Below are positions 1 through 11,990 of a stretch of 64,000 nt of DNA, in pieces. A model generated the notes under the pieces. It had not been told where the DNA came from and made no database searches. It was given only the letters and a program-made list of their open reading frames with translations. The DNA is from ZC4RG30 sp965652645. Lineage in GTDB: Bacteria > Pseudomonadota > Gammaproteobacteria > Steroidobacterales > Steroidobacteraceae. The stretch lies in NCBI GenBank assembly GCA_965652645.1, contig CBFGXE010000004.1, forward strand, positions 1 to 64,000, written 5' to 3'. Numbering within the stretch: the stretch's first letter is position 1; each line of letters begins with the position of its first letter. Made by a program: the position numbers and the translations under genes.

Positions 1-2
1 GG

Positions 3-257
3 GTCACGCCGGGCCTGCCTTTTCCGGTGCAGAACTACCTCCTGGGCCTGGCTGCGGTGCCCTTCCCGCGCTATTTCGTCATTTCCTGCCTGATCGCCTT
101 TCCCCTCAACTCAGCCATCATCATTTTCGGAGAGGCCCTGCTGCAGGGACGGGGCAGGATGGCGCTGCTGGGCCTCCTGCTGGTGCTGGCCGTGATGGTG
201 GGCATCCACCTGGTCCGCAGGCGGTACCGGACCCGGACTCAGTCGACCGCGGGCTGA
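3..257 (+). CDS. VTT/DedA-like (TVP38/TMEM64) membrane protein, C-terminal part
   Basis: The reading frame is open from the window edge, so only the last 84 codons are seen. The beginning reads VTPGLPFPVQNYLLGLAAV, which resembles the conserved loop of TVP38/TMEM64 (SNARE-associated, VTT-domain) proteins, where a polar G-x-P-x-P-F segment precedes NYxxGL. Two hydrophobic segments follow, ending in an Arg-rich cytoplasmic tail (LVRRRYRTRTQ). An internal GTG at 27 is very unlikely to be the real start because the motif lies across it. The family is thought to act in lipid or small-molecule handling in the inner membrane; the exact substrate here is unknown. Confidence 0.7.
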   Translation, partial: VTPGLPFPVQNYLLGLAAVPFPRYFVISCLIAFPLNSAIIIFGEALLQGRGRMALLGLLLVLAVMVGIHLVRRRYRTRTQSTAG

Positions 258-301
258 GCTATGCGACGGGCGCGGAGCCGGGCTCCGGCGCCCCTCCCCG
301 G

Positions 302-323
302 CACCTCCATAAGAGGTGTTTTT
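302..323 (+). terminator. Rho-independent terminator after the VTT gene
   Basis: A six-base perfect stem CACCTC (302-307) / GAGGTG (313-318) with loop CATAA is followed at once by five T residues (319-323). It lies 45 bases after the stop of the VTT-like gene and before the pilB leader, so it should end the upstream transcript. Confidence 0.75.
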
Positions 324-377
324 GCGAGCCTAATCACGCCCCTCCCGCCCGCTGCCATGCGATGCTCGGGGAGCAAT

Positions 378-406
378 TTGACAGTTGCAGCGCGCGCACC
401 TTAACT
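378..406 (+). promoter_or_regulatory. Candidate sigma-70 promoter for pilBCD
   Basis: A perfect -35 hexamer TTGACA (378-383) is followed after 17 bases by TTAACT (401-406), a weak -10 match. It sits downstream of the terminator at 302-323 and about 50 bases before the pilB start. A second TTGACA at 416-421 has no -10 partner. No convincing sigma-54 element was seen. Assignment is by pattern only. Confidence 0.35.
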
Positions 407-453
407 ACTCTTTTTTTGACATATCCGGGCACAGGTCGGGGCCGGCACCAGCA

Positions 454-2223
454 ATGAGCGAGACTGTTTCCATCCCAAATCTGCGTGGCGGCGGAGCCGG
501 CCTGGCCGGCGCGGCAGGGGGCCTCACCGGCCTTCCCCAGCGCCTGGTGCAGGACGGGGTGATTTCCGAGCAGGACGCCCGCAGCGCCCTGTCGGCCGCC
601 AAGGACCGGAAATCCCACTTCGTGACCCAGCTCGTGGGCGCGGGGGCCGCCAGCGCCCGCGACATCGCCGTGGCCGCCTCGGCCGAGTTCGGCGTGCCCC
701 TGTTCGACCTGGACTCCCTGGCCCTGGACCTCGACACCACCCGCCTGGTGTCCGAGAAGCTGCTGGCCAAGCACCGCGTACTGCCCATGTTCTAGCGGGG
801 CAAGCGCCTGTTCCTGGGCGTCTCCGACCCCACCGACCTGCATGCCATCGACGAGATCAAGTTCCAGACCAGCATGGGCGTCGACGCCGTCGTGGTCGAG
901 GACGACAAGCTGCAGAAGATGGTGGACAAGGCCATCGAGGGCGCCGAGTCCTCGGCCATGCCCGACCTCGGCGACGACGAGGGCATGGAGCTGGATGGCC
1001 TGGAGGTCTCCGGCGGCGATGACCTCGACAACGACGGCGTCACGCGCGACGACGTTGAAGACGCGCCCATCGTCCGCTACGTCAACAAGCTGCTGCTGGA
1101 TGCCATCCGCAAGGGTGCCTCGGACATCCACTTCGAGCCCTACGAAAAGATGTACCGCGTGCGCTACCGCATGGACGGCATCCTGAAGGAAGTGGCCCAG
1201 CCGCCGGTGCAGCTGGCGGGCAAGCTGGCCGCGCGCCTGAAGGTGATGAGCCGCCTGGACATCGCCGAGCGCCGCGTGCCGCAGGACGGCCGCATCAAGA
1301 TGCGCCTTTCGAAGACCCGCGCCATCGACTTCCGCGTCAGCACCTGCCCTACGCTGTTCGGCGAGAAGATCGTGATGCGTATCCTCGATCCCAGCTCCGC
1401 GATGCTGGGCATCGACGCGCTGGGCTACGAGTCGTTCCAGAAAGACCTGTACCTGAAATACCTCGCCAAGCCGCAGGGCATGATCCTGGTCACCGGCCCC
1501 ACCGGCTCGGGCAAGACGGTGTCGCTCTACACCGGCCTGCACATCCTGAACAAGGAAGACACCAACATTTCCACGGCCGAGGATCCGGCCGAAATCAACC
1601 TGCCTGGCGTGAACCAGGTGAACGTGAACAACAAGGTGGGCCTCACCTTCGCCTCCGCCCTGCGCGCCTTCCTGCGCCAGGACCCGGACGTTGTGATGGT
1701 GGGCGAAATCCGCGACCTGGAGACGGCCGAGATCGCCATCAAGGCCGCGCAGACCGGCCACCTGGTGCTCTCCACCCTGCACACCAACGATGCGCCCCAG
1801 ACGCTGACCCGCCTGGTGGACATGGGCGTGAAGCCCTACGCCATCGCCACCTCGGTGAGCCTGATCATCGCGCAGCGCCTGGCGCGCAAGCTGTGCACCA
1901 ACTGCAAGGTGCCCCTCACGGTGCCGCGCGAGGCGCTGCTGAAGGAAGGATTCACCGAGGAGCAGCTGGGCAGGGGCGTGCAGCTTTTCGGGCCCAAGGG
2001 CTGCCAGAACTGCACCGACGGCTACAAGGGCCGCCTGGGCATCTACCAGGTGATGCCCGTGACCGAGGAAATCGGCCGCATCATCATGGCCGGCGGCAAT
2101 GCCATCGACATTGCCGACGCGGCGCGCAAGAACGGAGTGTGGGACCTCAGGCGTTCGGGCCTCGAGAAGGCTGCGAACGGTCTCACCAGCCTCGAAGAAA
2201 TCAACAGCGTGACGATCGACTAA
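454..2223 (+). pseudogene. pilB: Type IV pilus extension ATPase PilB, interrupted by an in-frame TAG
   Basis: PilB is the hexameric cytoplasmic ATPase that powers pilus extension. The frame is 590 codons long from ATG 454, close to the usual length of about 570 residues, but codon 114 (793-795) is TAG. The same frame continues without a shift to 2223. Before the stop is the start of the MshEN/T2SSE N-terminal domain. After it come the Walker A GPTGSGKT (about residue 348), the Walker B/Asp box VMVGEIRDLE, the His box (LSTLHTNDAP) and the CxxC-x(n)-CxxC zinc site (CTNC, CQNC). At the TAG position homologues usually carry a basic or polar residue (LPxF-K/R-RG), so one base change from AAG or CAG would explain it. 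The first in-frame ATG afterwards is 874. Either pilB is a recent nonsense mutant or this is a base error; pilC and pilD downstream are intact. Confidence 0.85.
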
Positions 2224-2232
2224 GGATCCCAC

Positions 2233-3459
2233 ATGGCGCAATCCTCCACAGCCATCCGGCAGCTCAAGCGCGACATCCCCTTCCTCTGGGAGGGCAAGGA
2301 CAAGCGCGGCAAGACCGTCAAGGGCAAGACGCTGGCCAAGGACGAGCATGCGCTGCGCAACATGCTGCGCCAGCAGGGCGTGGCGCCCAGCCGCATCAAG
2401 AAGCAGTCGGTGCGCACGGGCGGCAAGGTGAAGCCGGCGGACATCGCGGTGTTCAGCCGCCAGCTGGCCACGATGATGGCGGCCGGCATTCCGCTGGTGC
2501 AGTCCTTCGACATCGTGGGCGCCGGGCACGAGAACCCCGCCATGCAGAAGCTCATCCTCGACATCAAGGTCGACGTGGAGGGTGGCATGTCACTGCACGA
2601 GGCGCTGGCCAAGCGCCCGTTGTACTTCGATGACCTGTTCGTGAACCTGGTGGAGGCCGGCGAACAGGCCGGTGCGCTGGAGACCCTGCTCGACAAGATC
2701 GCCACCTACAAGGAAAAGACCGAGGCCCTGAAGGCCAAGGTGAAGAAGGCGCTGTTCTACCCGGCCGCGGTGCTGGTGGTGGCCATCATCGTGACCATCA
2801 TCCTGCTGCTGTTCGTGATCCCGCAGTTCGAGGACCTGTTCAAGGGCTTCGGCGCCGACCTGCCTGCGTTCACGCAGATGGTCATCAGCATGTCCAAGTT
2901 CGTGCAGACCAAGGGCATCTTCCTGGCCATGGTGGTGGGCGCTGGCGTCTTTGCGTTCATGTACTTCAAGAAACGCTCGCGCAAGTTCCGGGAATTCCTG
3001 GATCGCGTGACGCTGAGGCTGCCGGTGATCGGCCCCATCATGCACAAGTCGTCAGTGGCCCGCTTCGCGCGCACGCTCTCGACGATGTTCGCCGCCGGCG
3101 TGCCGCTGGTGGAGGCCATGGACTCGGTGGCCGGCGCCACCGGCAACATCGTCTACGAGAACGCCACGCTGGCCATCCGCGACGAGGTGGCCACCGGCAC
3201 GCGCCTGCAGCGGGCCATGGAGAACACCGACCTCTTTCCCAACATGGTGATCCAGATGATCGCGGTGGGCGAGGAATCCGGCGCGCTGGACGAGATGTCC
3301 GGCAAGGTGGCGACGTTCTACGAGGCCGAGGTGGACAACGCGGTGGACTCCATGTCGAGCCTGCTGGAGCCACTGATCATGGCCATCCTCGGCGTGCTGG
3401 TCGGCGGCCTGGTCATCGCCATGTACCTGCCGATCTTCAAGCTGGGCGCGGTGGTCTAA
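2233..3459 (+). CDS. pilC: Type IV pilus inner-membrane platform protein PilC
   Basis: This 408-residue protein is the inner-membrane core that couples the PilB/PilT motors to pilin polymerisation. It has two T2SSF domains (about residues 70-195 and 275-398), each ending in hydrophobic segments (about 175-200, 225-247 and 378-400). The repeated motif FSRQLATMMAAGIPLVQSF / FARTLSTMFAAGVPLVEAM is typical of the family. The start is supported by AAGGA at 2222-2226, seven bases upstream of ATG 2233. It begins nine bases after pilB and shares its operon. Length and motifs are normal, so the nonsense codon in pilB has not yet been followed by visible decay here. Confidence 0.95.
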   Translation: MAQSSTAIRQLKRDIPFLWEGKDKRGKTVKGKTLAKDEHALRNMLRQQGVAPSRIKKQSVRTGGKVKPADIAVFSRQLATMMAAGIPLVQSFDIVGAGHENPAMQKLILDIKVDVEGGMSLHEALAKRPLYFDDLFVNLVEAGEQAGALETLLDKIATYKEKTEALKAKVKKALFYPAAVLVVAIIVTIILLLFVIPQFEDLFKGFGADLPAFTQMVISMSKFVQTKGIFLAMVVGAGVFAFMYFKKRSRKFREFLDRVTLRLPVIGPIMHKSSVARFARTLSTMFAAGVPLVEAMDSVAGATGNIVYENATLAIRDEVATGTRLQRAMENTDLFPNMVIQMIAVGEESGALDEMSGKVATFYEAEVDNAVDSMSSLLEPLIMAILGVLVGGLVIAMYLPIFKLGAVV

Positions 3460-3469
3460 GGCCCGGCGC

Positions 3470-4354
3470 GTGATCGAGCTGCTGTCCGCCTCGACGCCGG
3501 TGCTCGCCGGCGTCGTCTTCCTGTTCGGACTGCTGGTGGGCAGCTTCCTCAACGTGGTGATCCACCGCGTGCCGGTGATGCTGGAGCGCGCCTGGCGGCG
3601 CGAATGCCTGGCGCTCGACGGCAAGGAGCCGCCTGCCGAGGCCCCGTACAACCTGGTGGTGCCCCGCTCGGCCTGCCCCTCCTGCAAGGCCCCGATCACG
3701 GCAATGCAGAACATCCCGGTGGTGAGCTGGCTGCTGCTGAAGGGCAAGTGCAAGGCCTGCGGCACGCGCATCAGCGCCCGCTATCCCCTGGTGGAACTGC
3801 TGACGGCGCTGATGTCCGCGGCCGTGGCCTGGAAATTCGGTTTCTCCTGGACGCTGGCCGCCGCGCTGGTGCTGACCTGGTTCCTGGTGGCGCTGGCCTT
3901 CATCGACATCGATACCCAGCTGCTGCCCGACAACCTCACCCTGCCCCTGCTGTGGCTGGGCCTGCTGCTGGCGGTGGTGCTGCCGGCCGCGGATGGCGCC
4001 CGCCTGCCCGTGGACCTGGAGAGCGCCGTGATCGGCGCCATCGCCGGCTATCTCTCGCTGTGGTCGGTGTACCACCTGTTCCGCCTGCTCACCGGCAAGG
4101 AGGGCATGGGCTTCGGGGACTTCAAGCTGCTGGCTGCCCTGGGCGCCTGGCTGGGCTGGCAGATGCTGCTGCCCATCATCATCGGCGCTGCCGGCGTGGG
4201 TGCGGTGGTCGGCATCCTGGCCATCGTGCTGAGGGCGCGCGACAAGGGCGTGCCGATGGCCTTCGGTCCCTACCTGGCTGCCGCCGGCTGGCTGGCACTG
4301 ATGTTCGGGCCGGAGATGGTGGGCGCCTGGCTCGGCCTGTACGCGCCGCGCTGA
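3470..4354 (+). CDS. pilD: Prepilin leader peptidase/N-methyltransferase PilD
   Basis: PilD cleaves the type III leader of prepilins and pseudopilins and methylates the new N-terminus. The 294-residue polytopic protein has the zinc-type tetracysteine motif C69xxC72...C94xxC97 in its cytoplasmic loop and the two catalytic aspartates of the A24 family, in the FIDIDTQLLPD region (D146/D148) and GFGDFK (D217). It starts with GTG at 3470, ten bases after pilC, and completes the pilBCD operon. PilD also serves type II secretion, so it may be needed even if PilB is not made. Confidence 0.95.
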   Translation: MIELLSASTPVLAGVVFLFGLLVGSFLNVVIHRVPVMLERAWRRECLALDGKEPPAEAPYNLVVPRSACPSCKAPITAMQNIPVVSWLLLKGKCKACGTRISARYPLVELLTALMSAAVAWKFGFSWTLAAALVLTWFLVALAFIDIDTQLLPDNLTLPLLWLGLLLAVVLPAADGARLPVDLESAVIGAIAGYLSLWSVYHLFRLLTGKEGMGFGDFKLLAALGAWLGWQMLLPIIIGAAGVGAVVGILAIVLRARDKGVPMAFGPYLAAAGWLALMFGPEMVGAWLGLYAPR

Positions 4355-4365
4355 GGGCGCAGGAG

Positions 4366-4998
<633 letters not shown>

Positions 4999-5051
4999 CC
5001 CGCGGTCGCTGTACCGCGACAGCAGGACGCCTTACACCCGGCGCCCGGTTT

Positions 5052-5876
5052 ATGCAAAATAGCCCGATGACCCAGCCCCAGGCCGTTGCCGAACGCCCGG
5101 ATGCCGCAGCCGGCGCCGCGCCGCTGATCTTCGAGCAGCCGCTCAATGAGCGGATGCGCACCTTCCTGCGCCTGGACTATCTCTACAACCAGGCCCTCTA
5201 CCACAACGAGAAGGCCAGCCAGTGGGGCAGCCGGGCCGCCGTGGCCAGCCTCATCGACATCCTCGCCATCACCACGCGCGGCGACGTACGTGCCGAGGTG
5301 CTCAAGGAGATCGAACGGCACCTGCTGCAGCTGGAGGGCTTCGCCAACAAGTCCGGGGTCGATGCCGCCCGCCTCAGGGCGCTGATCAACAACCTCACGC
5401 GGCTGCGCTCGGCACTGGCGGCCGCCGGCACCTCCTACCTGCAGCCGCTGCGCGATTCGGAGTTCCTTGCGGCCATCAAGCATCGCAGCGCCATCCCCGG
5501 CGGCACCTGCGAGTTCGACCTGCCGGATTATTTCTTCTGGCTCAACCAGGATGCGGCCAGCCGCACCCAGGCCTTCAATGAGTGGCTGGCGCTGCTCAGG
5601 CCGCTGTGCGACGCGGTGGCCGAGGTGCTGTGGCTCACGCGCCAGAACGGACGGCCGCGCCGCGAGGTGGCCGTGGCCGGCACCTTCGCCATCAACTTCG
5701 ACCGCGACACGCCGCTGCAGCTGCTGCGCATCTGCCTGCCGCACGACTCGGGGCTTTATCCGGAAATCAGCGGCAGCCACCATCGCTGCAGCGTGCGTTT
5801 CCTGCGCTGGAACGGCCTTTCCACGCGTCCCTCACAGGCCGAAGAAGACGTCGCCTTCCAGCTCGTCACCTGCTGA
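5052..5876 (+). CDS. zapD: Cell division protein ZapD
   Basis: ZapD (YacF) bundles FtsZ filaments and stabilises the Z-ring. The conserved family start FEQPLNERMRTFLRLDYLYN is seen near residue 27, followed by LxDIL and the C-terminal part containing HHRCSVRF. The protein is 274 residues from ATG 5052 or 269 from ATG 5067. Neither start has a clear Shine-Dalgarno sequence, so the choice is uncertain. Its stop overlaps the yacG start by one base (TGATG), suggesting translational coupling. Confidence 0.92.
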   Translation: MQNSPMTQPQAVAERPDAAAGAAPLIFEQPLNERMRTFLRLDYLYNQALYHNEKASQWGSRAAVASLIDILAITTRGDVRAEVLKEIERHLLQLEGFANKSGVDAARLRALINNLTRLRSALAAAGTSYLQPLRDSEFLAAIKHRSAIPGGTCEFDLPDYFFWLNQDAASRTQAFNEWLALLRPLCDAVAEVLWLTRQNGRPRREVAVAGTFAINFDRDTPLQLLRICLPHDSGLYPEISGSHHRCSVRFLRWNGLSTRPSQAEEDVAFQLVTC

Positions 5877-6055
5877 TGGCCGCGCCCCGGGTCAACTGTC
5901 CCACCTGCCAGCGGGAGCTGGAGTGGTCGGAGCAGTTTCCTTTCCGTCCCTTCTGCAGCGAACGCTGCCGCATGGTGGACCTCGGCGCCTGGTTCGCCGA
6001 GGAACGCAAGCTGCCGGGCGAGCCCGTGGACGAGCTGGAGAATCCTAAAGCTTGA
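5876..6055 (+). CDS. yacG: DNA gyrase inhibitor YacG
   Basis: A 59-residue zinc-binding protein with C8-x2-C11...C27-x3-C31, the YacG signature, and the typical segment DLGAWFAEER. The family binds GyrB and inhibits DNA gyrase. It is coupled to zapD through a TGATG overlap and ends the pil-coaE-zapD-yacG run. Its 3' end overlaps the convergent gene on the other strand by 11 bases. Confidence 0.93.
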   Translation: MAAPRVNCPTCQRELEWSEQFPFRPFCSERCRMVDLGAWFAEERKLPGEPVDELENPKA

Positions 6056-6443
6056 TGCGCCCGCCGCCCGGGATGGCCCCGCCACCCAGGCCGCCCATGG
6101 CGCCGGTCTCCGGTACCACGATGCGCGACTGCGCCTCGCGCCGGTATTCCTTCGCCTCTTCGATGGCCTGGTTCAGGGCGTCCTGCACCGCCTGGGGGAA
6201 CTTCGCGATGGCCTCCTCCAGGTTGGCGGCCTCGATCTCGAAGCCCAGCGGCAGCACGCCGCCCGGGGTGAGCAGCTGGGTCTGGCCGCTGAACAGCACC
6301 GGGCGCGAGGCGTCGGGCTCGCCGCTGGCCAGCACGGGCCTGAGGCGGCGGATGGTGCCGGCGGCACGGTCGGTGAAGACGTCCTCCTGGTAGAGGCTGG
6401 CCGCGTCGAAGCGGATTTCAGGCAGCTGGGGATCGGTGCTCAT
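6045..6443 (-). CDS. Conserved hypothetical protein with Gly-rich tail
   Basis: I do not recognise a named family. The 132-residue protein has no signal peptide or membrane segment. It contains a beta-rich region (IRRLRPVL, PVLFSGQTQLLTPGGVLPLG) followed by a long acidic helix (about residues 72-98, NLEEAIAKFPQAVQDAL...) and a Gly-rich end (GGLGGGAIPGGGRIKL). It starts four bases after the mutT stop, so it is the last gene of the M23-secA-mutT run, and it converges on yacG. The codon bias matches its neighbours, and no competing frame is better. Confidence 0.75.
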   Translation of the reverse strand: MSTDPQLPEIRFDAASLYQEDVFTDRAAGTIRRLRPVLASGEPDASRPVLFSGQTQLLTPGGVLPLGFEIEAANLEEAIAKFPQAVQDALNQAIEEAKEYRREAQSRIVVPETGAMGGLGGGAIPGGGRIKL

Positions 6444-6447
6444 GGGA

Positions 6448-6842
6448 CTAGTGTAACCCCTCGAGGGCGGCCCGCAGGGGCTGGATCATGGGCTGATCGG
6501 CCTCGAGCAGGCCGCAGCCTTCCAGCTGCGCCGGGGCAACCCAGCGCAGCGCCTGGCCATCCAGTCCGCGCGGTTCGCCATCGAAACCGGTGACCAGCCA
6601 GAGCAGGATCTCCACGCTGTAGTCGGTGTAGTGGTGCACGAAGGAGCCGAGCGCAAGCAGCGTGGTGACGCGCACGCCGAGCTCCTCGTGCAGTTCGCGG
6701 CCGAGCGCCGCCACGTCGGTTTCACCGGGCTCGATCTTGCCGCCCGGGAATTCCCACCAGCCCTCGCGCCAGCTGCCGGGTGGGCGCTGCGCGATGAGGA
6801 TCTCCGGACCCGCCGGACCCCGGCGCGCCAGCGCCGCGGCAA

Positions 6843-6867
<25 letters not shown>
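6448..6867 (-). CDS. mutT: MutT-type Nudix hydrolase (8-oxo-dGTP diphosphatase)
   Basis: The Nudix box G-x5-E-x7-REL-xEE-xGV is complete at residues 42-65 (GGKIEPGE...REL..EELGV). MutT hydrolyses 8-oxo-dGTP and so prevents A:T to C:G mutations; the WWEFPGGKIE context is that of true MutT. I chose the GTG at 6867, which gives 139 residues and places the start 25 bases inside the 3' end of secA. No ATG lies in a suitable place. The overlap implies co-expression with secA. The family assignment is firm; the exact substrate is inferred. Confidence 0.88.
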
Positions 6868-9626
<2,759 letters not shown>

Positions 9627-9763
9627 AGGCCCTTGGAACCTCTAGGAATGGCGGCAACCGGAACAAGATGACGCCGGCAGGGAGGGTTTCAAGCTCCCGG
9701 TCCGGCGGTGGTCGCGCATTTTACGATAGACGCCGCCGGACTGCCCGCCCGGGGCTGGGACGG

Positions 9764-10645
9764 CTATTTGCCGATGAATTTCAGCGGATTGACGTGCCGG
9801 CCGTTCTGCAGCACCTCGAAGTGCACGTGCGGGCCGGTGGAACGCCCGGTGGAGCCCATCAGCGCGATGGGCTGGCCGCGGCTCACCCGCTCGCCCACCG
9901 CCACCAGCGCCTTCTGGTTGTGCGCATAGCGGGTGACATATTCGCCGTGCTTGATCTCGACCAGGTTGCCATAGCCAGAGACCTTCTCGACGCGCGACAC
10001 CACGCCCTCGGCCACCGCCAGCACTTCCGAGCCCGCCTCGCCGGCGAAATCGATGCCGCGGTGGTTGGCGGAATGGCCCTCGAAGGGATCGGTGCGGGTG
10101 CCGAAATAGGAGGAGACGTAACCGCGGGCCACCGGGCGGCCCTCGGGCCGCACTGCCTCATGCAGGCTGCGGGAGAGGATCACGTTCTCCAGCGCCAGCA
10201 GCTGCGAGTCGCGCTGCTCAAGGCGGCGCTCCAGGTCGTCGAGGAGCCGGGAGAGATCGGGAATGACGGCGCTGCCCATCGGCAGGCTGCCCTCGTCCGG
10301 GCCGCCCAGGGCGGGGGCCGAGTCGAAGTTGAACTCGCCACTGCTGATCTTGGCCATCTCGGTGAGGCGACGGCCCAGTGCGTCGAGGCGGATTACGTGG
10401 GCATTGAGCTCGCCCATGCGCACGGAAATGGCGTCGATCCGGTCCTGCACCTGCTGGCGCACCTTGGCCAGCTCAACCAGCTGGGAACGGGAATCGAGCT
10501 TTCCGGACCCGAAATGCATGCCCAGGGCAAAGGTGCCGCCGAGCAGCAACAGGCCACAGATTCCTGCGACGGAAAGGAATGCGGGGTGGGTCAGGCTGAG
10601 GTGCCGGGCCAGTCCATGCCGGCGGGAGAAAAAAATCAGGTTCAT
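9764..10645 (-). CDS. M23 family metallopeptidase (LytM domain), membrane anchored
   Basis: This 293-residue protein has one N-terminal membrane helix (about residues 22-42), a heptad-rich coiled coil (about 55-160) and a LytM/peptidase M23 domain. All zinc and catalytic residues are present: H195-x3-D199, H242 and H273-x-H275 (HVHFE). It should therefore be an active peptidoglycan DD-endopeptidase in the periplasm rather than a degenerate EnvC/NlpD-type activator. It lies between lpxC/dciA and secA, as in many gammaproteobacteria. It is transcribed divergently from the DUF721 gene, with 32 bases between the starts. Confidence 0.9.
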   Translation of the reverse strand: MNLIFFSRRHGLARHLSLTHPAFLSVAGICGLLLLGGTFALGMHFGSGKLDSRSQLVELAKVRQQVQDRIDAISVRMGELNAHVIRLDALGRRLTEMAKISSGEFNFDSAPALGGPDEGSLPMGSAVIPDLSRLLDDLERRLEQRDSQLLALENVILSRSLHEAVRPEGRPVARGYVSSYFGTRTDPFEGHSANHRGIDFAGEAGSEVLAVAEGVVSRVEKVSGYGNLVEIKHGEYVTRYAHNQKALVAVGERVSRGQPIALMGSTGRSTGPHVHFEVLQNGRHVNPLKFIGK

Positions 10646-10677
10646 TTACGCTCTGACCCGAAGACGTCTGATTGACT

Positions 10678-11043
10678 ATGCCCAAGAAGCCCCCCCGAGA
10701 CAACCGCAAGCGCCCGGAATTACGCACAGTTCACACAGCCGGGGCGGGCGTGGCGGCTTTGCTGCAGCGCATCACCCGGCGGGCCCAGGTGGTGCTTCCC
10801 GGGGCGGAAACCCTTCGCGGAACCCCCTCCTGGCTGGAGCGGCTGCGTGCTGCCCTGCCGGCCAGCCAGCGGCCACACCTGGTGGAAGTGCTGGAAAAGG
10901 AGCAGGCGCTGGTGCTGTTCGTGGACTCGGCGGCATGGGCAGGGCGCATCCGCCTGTCATTGCCCGAACTGGAGGAACTGGCGCCGGGGCGCCGGCTGCA
11001 GGTACGCCTTGCCGCCCGCGGTCCGGCGGGGCGGGGTCAGTAG
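10678..11043 (+). CDS. DUF721 / DciA-like protein
   Basis: A 121-residue basic protein with the DUF721 pattern: a conserved hydrophobic core (LEVLEKEQALVLFVDSAAWAGRIR) and a Pro/Arg-rich N-terminus. DUF721 includes DciA, the DnaB helicase loader of bacteria lacking dnaC, and genes of this family are often found next to lpxC and secA. The ATG at 10678 was taken in preference to the TTG at 10672. The last bases overlap the 3' end of lpxC on the other strand. The N-terminal part is short, so helicase loading is an inference. Confidence 0.75.
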   Translation: MPKKPPRDNRKRPELRTVHTAGAGVAALLQRITRRAQVVLPGAETLRGTPSWLERLRAALPASQRPHLVEVLEKEQALVLFVDSAAWAGRIRLSLPELEELAPGRRLQVRLAARGPAGRGQ

Positions 11044-11987
11044 GACTCCTCGCTCTCATCCTCGCCCTCTTCCTCTTCTTCTTCTGCGCTGATGCCGGCA
11101 TAGGCGATGGGCGCGGCGGCGGCGGATTCGAAGCTCACCAGTTCCCAGGCCGAGGGTCGCTCCAGCAGCGTGCGCAGCAGCCGGTTGTTGAGCCCGTGGC
11201 CGGACTTGTAGCCGGTGAACTCGCCGATGATGCCGTGGCCGAGCAGGTAGAGGTCGCCGATGGCGTCGAGGATCTTGTGCTTCACCAGCTCGTCGCGGTA
11301 GCGCAGGCCGTCCTCGTTGAGGATGCCGGCATCATCCAGGACGATGGCGTTGTCGAGGTTGCCGCCCAGGGCGAGGTTGTGCCGGCGCAGCGTCTCGATG
11401 TCGCGCATGAAACCGAAGGTGCGCGCGCGGGCCACTTCCTTCAGGTAGGTGATGGAGGAGAAATCCATCGAGGCGGAGGTGAGCGAGCCGCGCACCAGGG
11501 GATGGTCGAACTCGATCTCGAAGTTGACGCGGAAGCCCTCGTAGGGATCAAAGCGCGCCCGCTTGTCACCGTCGCGCACTTCCACGCTCTCCAGGATGCG
11601 CACGAACCGCTTGGGGCGGTCCTGCTCCACGAAACCGGCGGAACGCAGCAGGAACACGAAGGGATCGGCACTGCCGTCCATGATGGGCACTTCGGCGGCG
11701 CTGACCTCGACGATGGCGTTGTCCACGCCCAGCCCGGCGAAGGCGGACATCAGGTGCTCGATGGTGGAAACGCGCGCGCCCTCGGCGGCGAGCACGGTGC
11801 CCAGGCGTGTGTCACCCACCAGCCCGGCGCGGGCGGGGATGTCCACCGGCGGCGCAAGGTCGCCGCGGCGGAACACGATGCCGGTGTCCGGCGGCGCCGG
11901 CAGCAGCGTCATCGCGATGCGCGCACCACTGTGCAACCCGACGCCCGTGGCGCCGATGCGGGTCTTCAGGGTGCGCTGCGCAAACAT
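11037..11987 (-). CDS. lpxC: UDP-3-O-acyl-N-acetylglucosamine deacetylase, with acidic C-terminal tail
   Basis: LpxC catalyses the committed step of lipid A synthesis. The zinc ligands H78, H237 and D241 and the catalytic H264 are all present (STIEHL, KHKILD, SGH). The core follows the family closely. The last 16 residues (301-316) are extremely acidic, with 11 Glu/Asp and a terminal Tyr, unlike the short hydrophobic tails of the E. coli and Pseudomonas enzymes. In E. coli the C-terminus directs FtsH degradation, so turnover here may differ. It is the last gene of the dcw cluster and is preceded by a strong stem-loop. Confidence 0.96.
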   Translation of the reverse strand: MFAQRTLKTRIGATGVGLHSGARIAMTLLPAPPDTGIVFRRGDLAPPVDIPARAGLVGDTRLGTVLAAEGARVSTIEHLMSAFAGLGVDNAIVEVSAAEVPIMDGSADPFVFLLRSAGFVEQDRPKRFVRILESVEVRDGDKRARFDPYEGFRVNFEIEFDHPLVRGSLTSASMDFSSITYLKEVARARTFGFMRDIETLRRHNLALGGNLDNAIVLDDAGILNEDGLRYRDELVKHKILDAIGDLYLLGHGIIGEFTGYKSGHGLNNRLLRTLLERPSAWELVSFESAAAAPIAYAGISAEEEEEEGEDESEESY

Positions 11988-11990
11988 CTG

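Noticed and set aside
274..288. GC-rich hairpin CGGAGCC/GGCTCCG
   Set aside because: It has almost no loop and no T-run; the true terminator is the next structure at 302-323.
385..453. TTG 385 as the pilB start
   Set aside because: It would add 23 residues without similarity to PilB; ATG 454 begins at the family N-terminus.
334..2529. Long open frame (731 codons) on the minus strand opposite pilB
   Set aside because: It is antisense to conserved pilB sequence, has a composition rich in His, Gly and Arg and no recognisable domain; such frames are common in very GC-rich coding DNA.
9701..9740. Inverted repeat TCCGGCGG/CCGCCGGA with TAAAAT in the loop between the M23 gene and secA
   Set aside because: TAAAAT on the minus strand could be a secA -10 box, but there is no -35 match and the 24-base loop is weak for a terminator, so I do not call either.
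11050..11085. GAA/GAG-rich repeat at the end of lpxC as a microsatellite or contingency locus
   Set aside because: The repeat mixes codons and is not a pure unit run, so slippage is not strongly indicated; it is reported as a protein feature instead.
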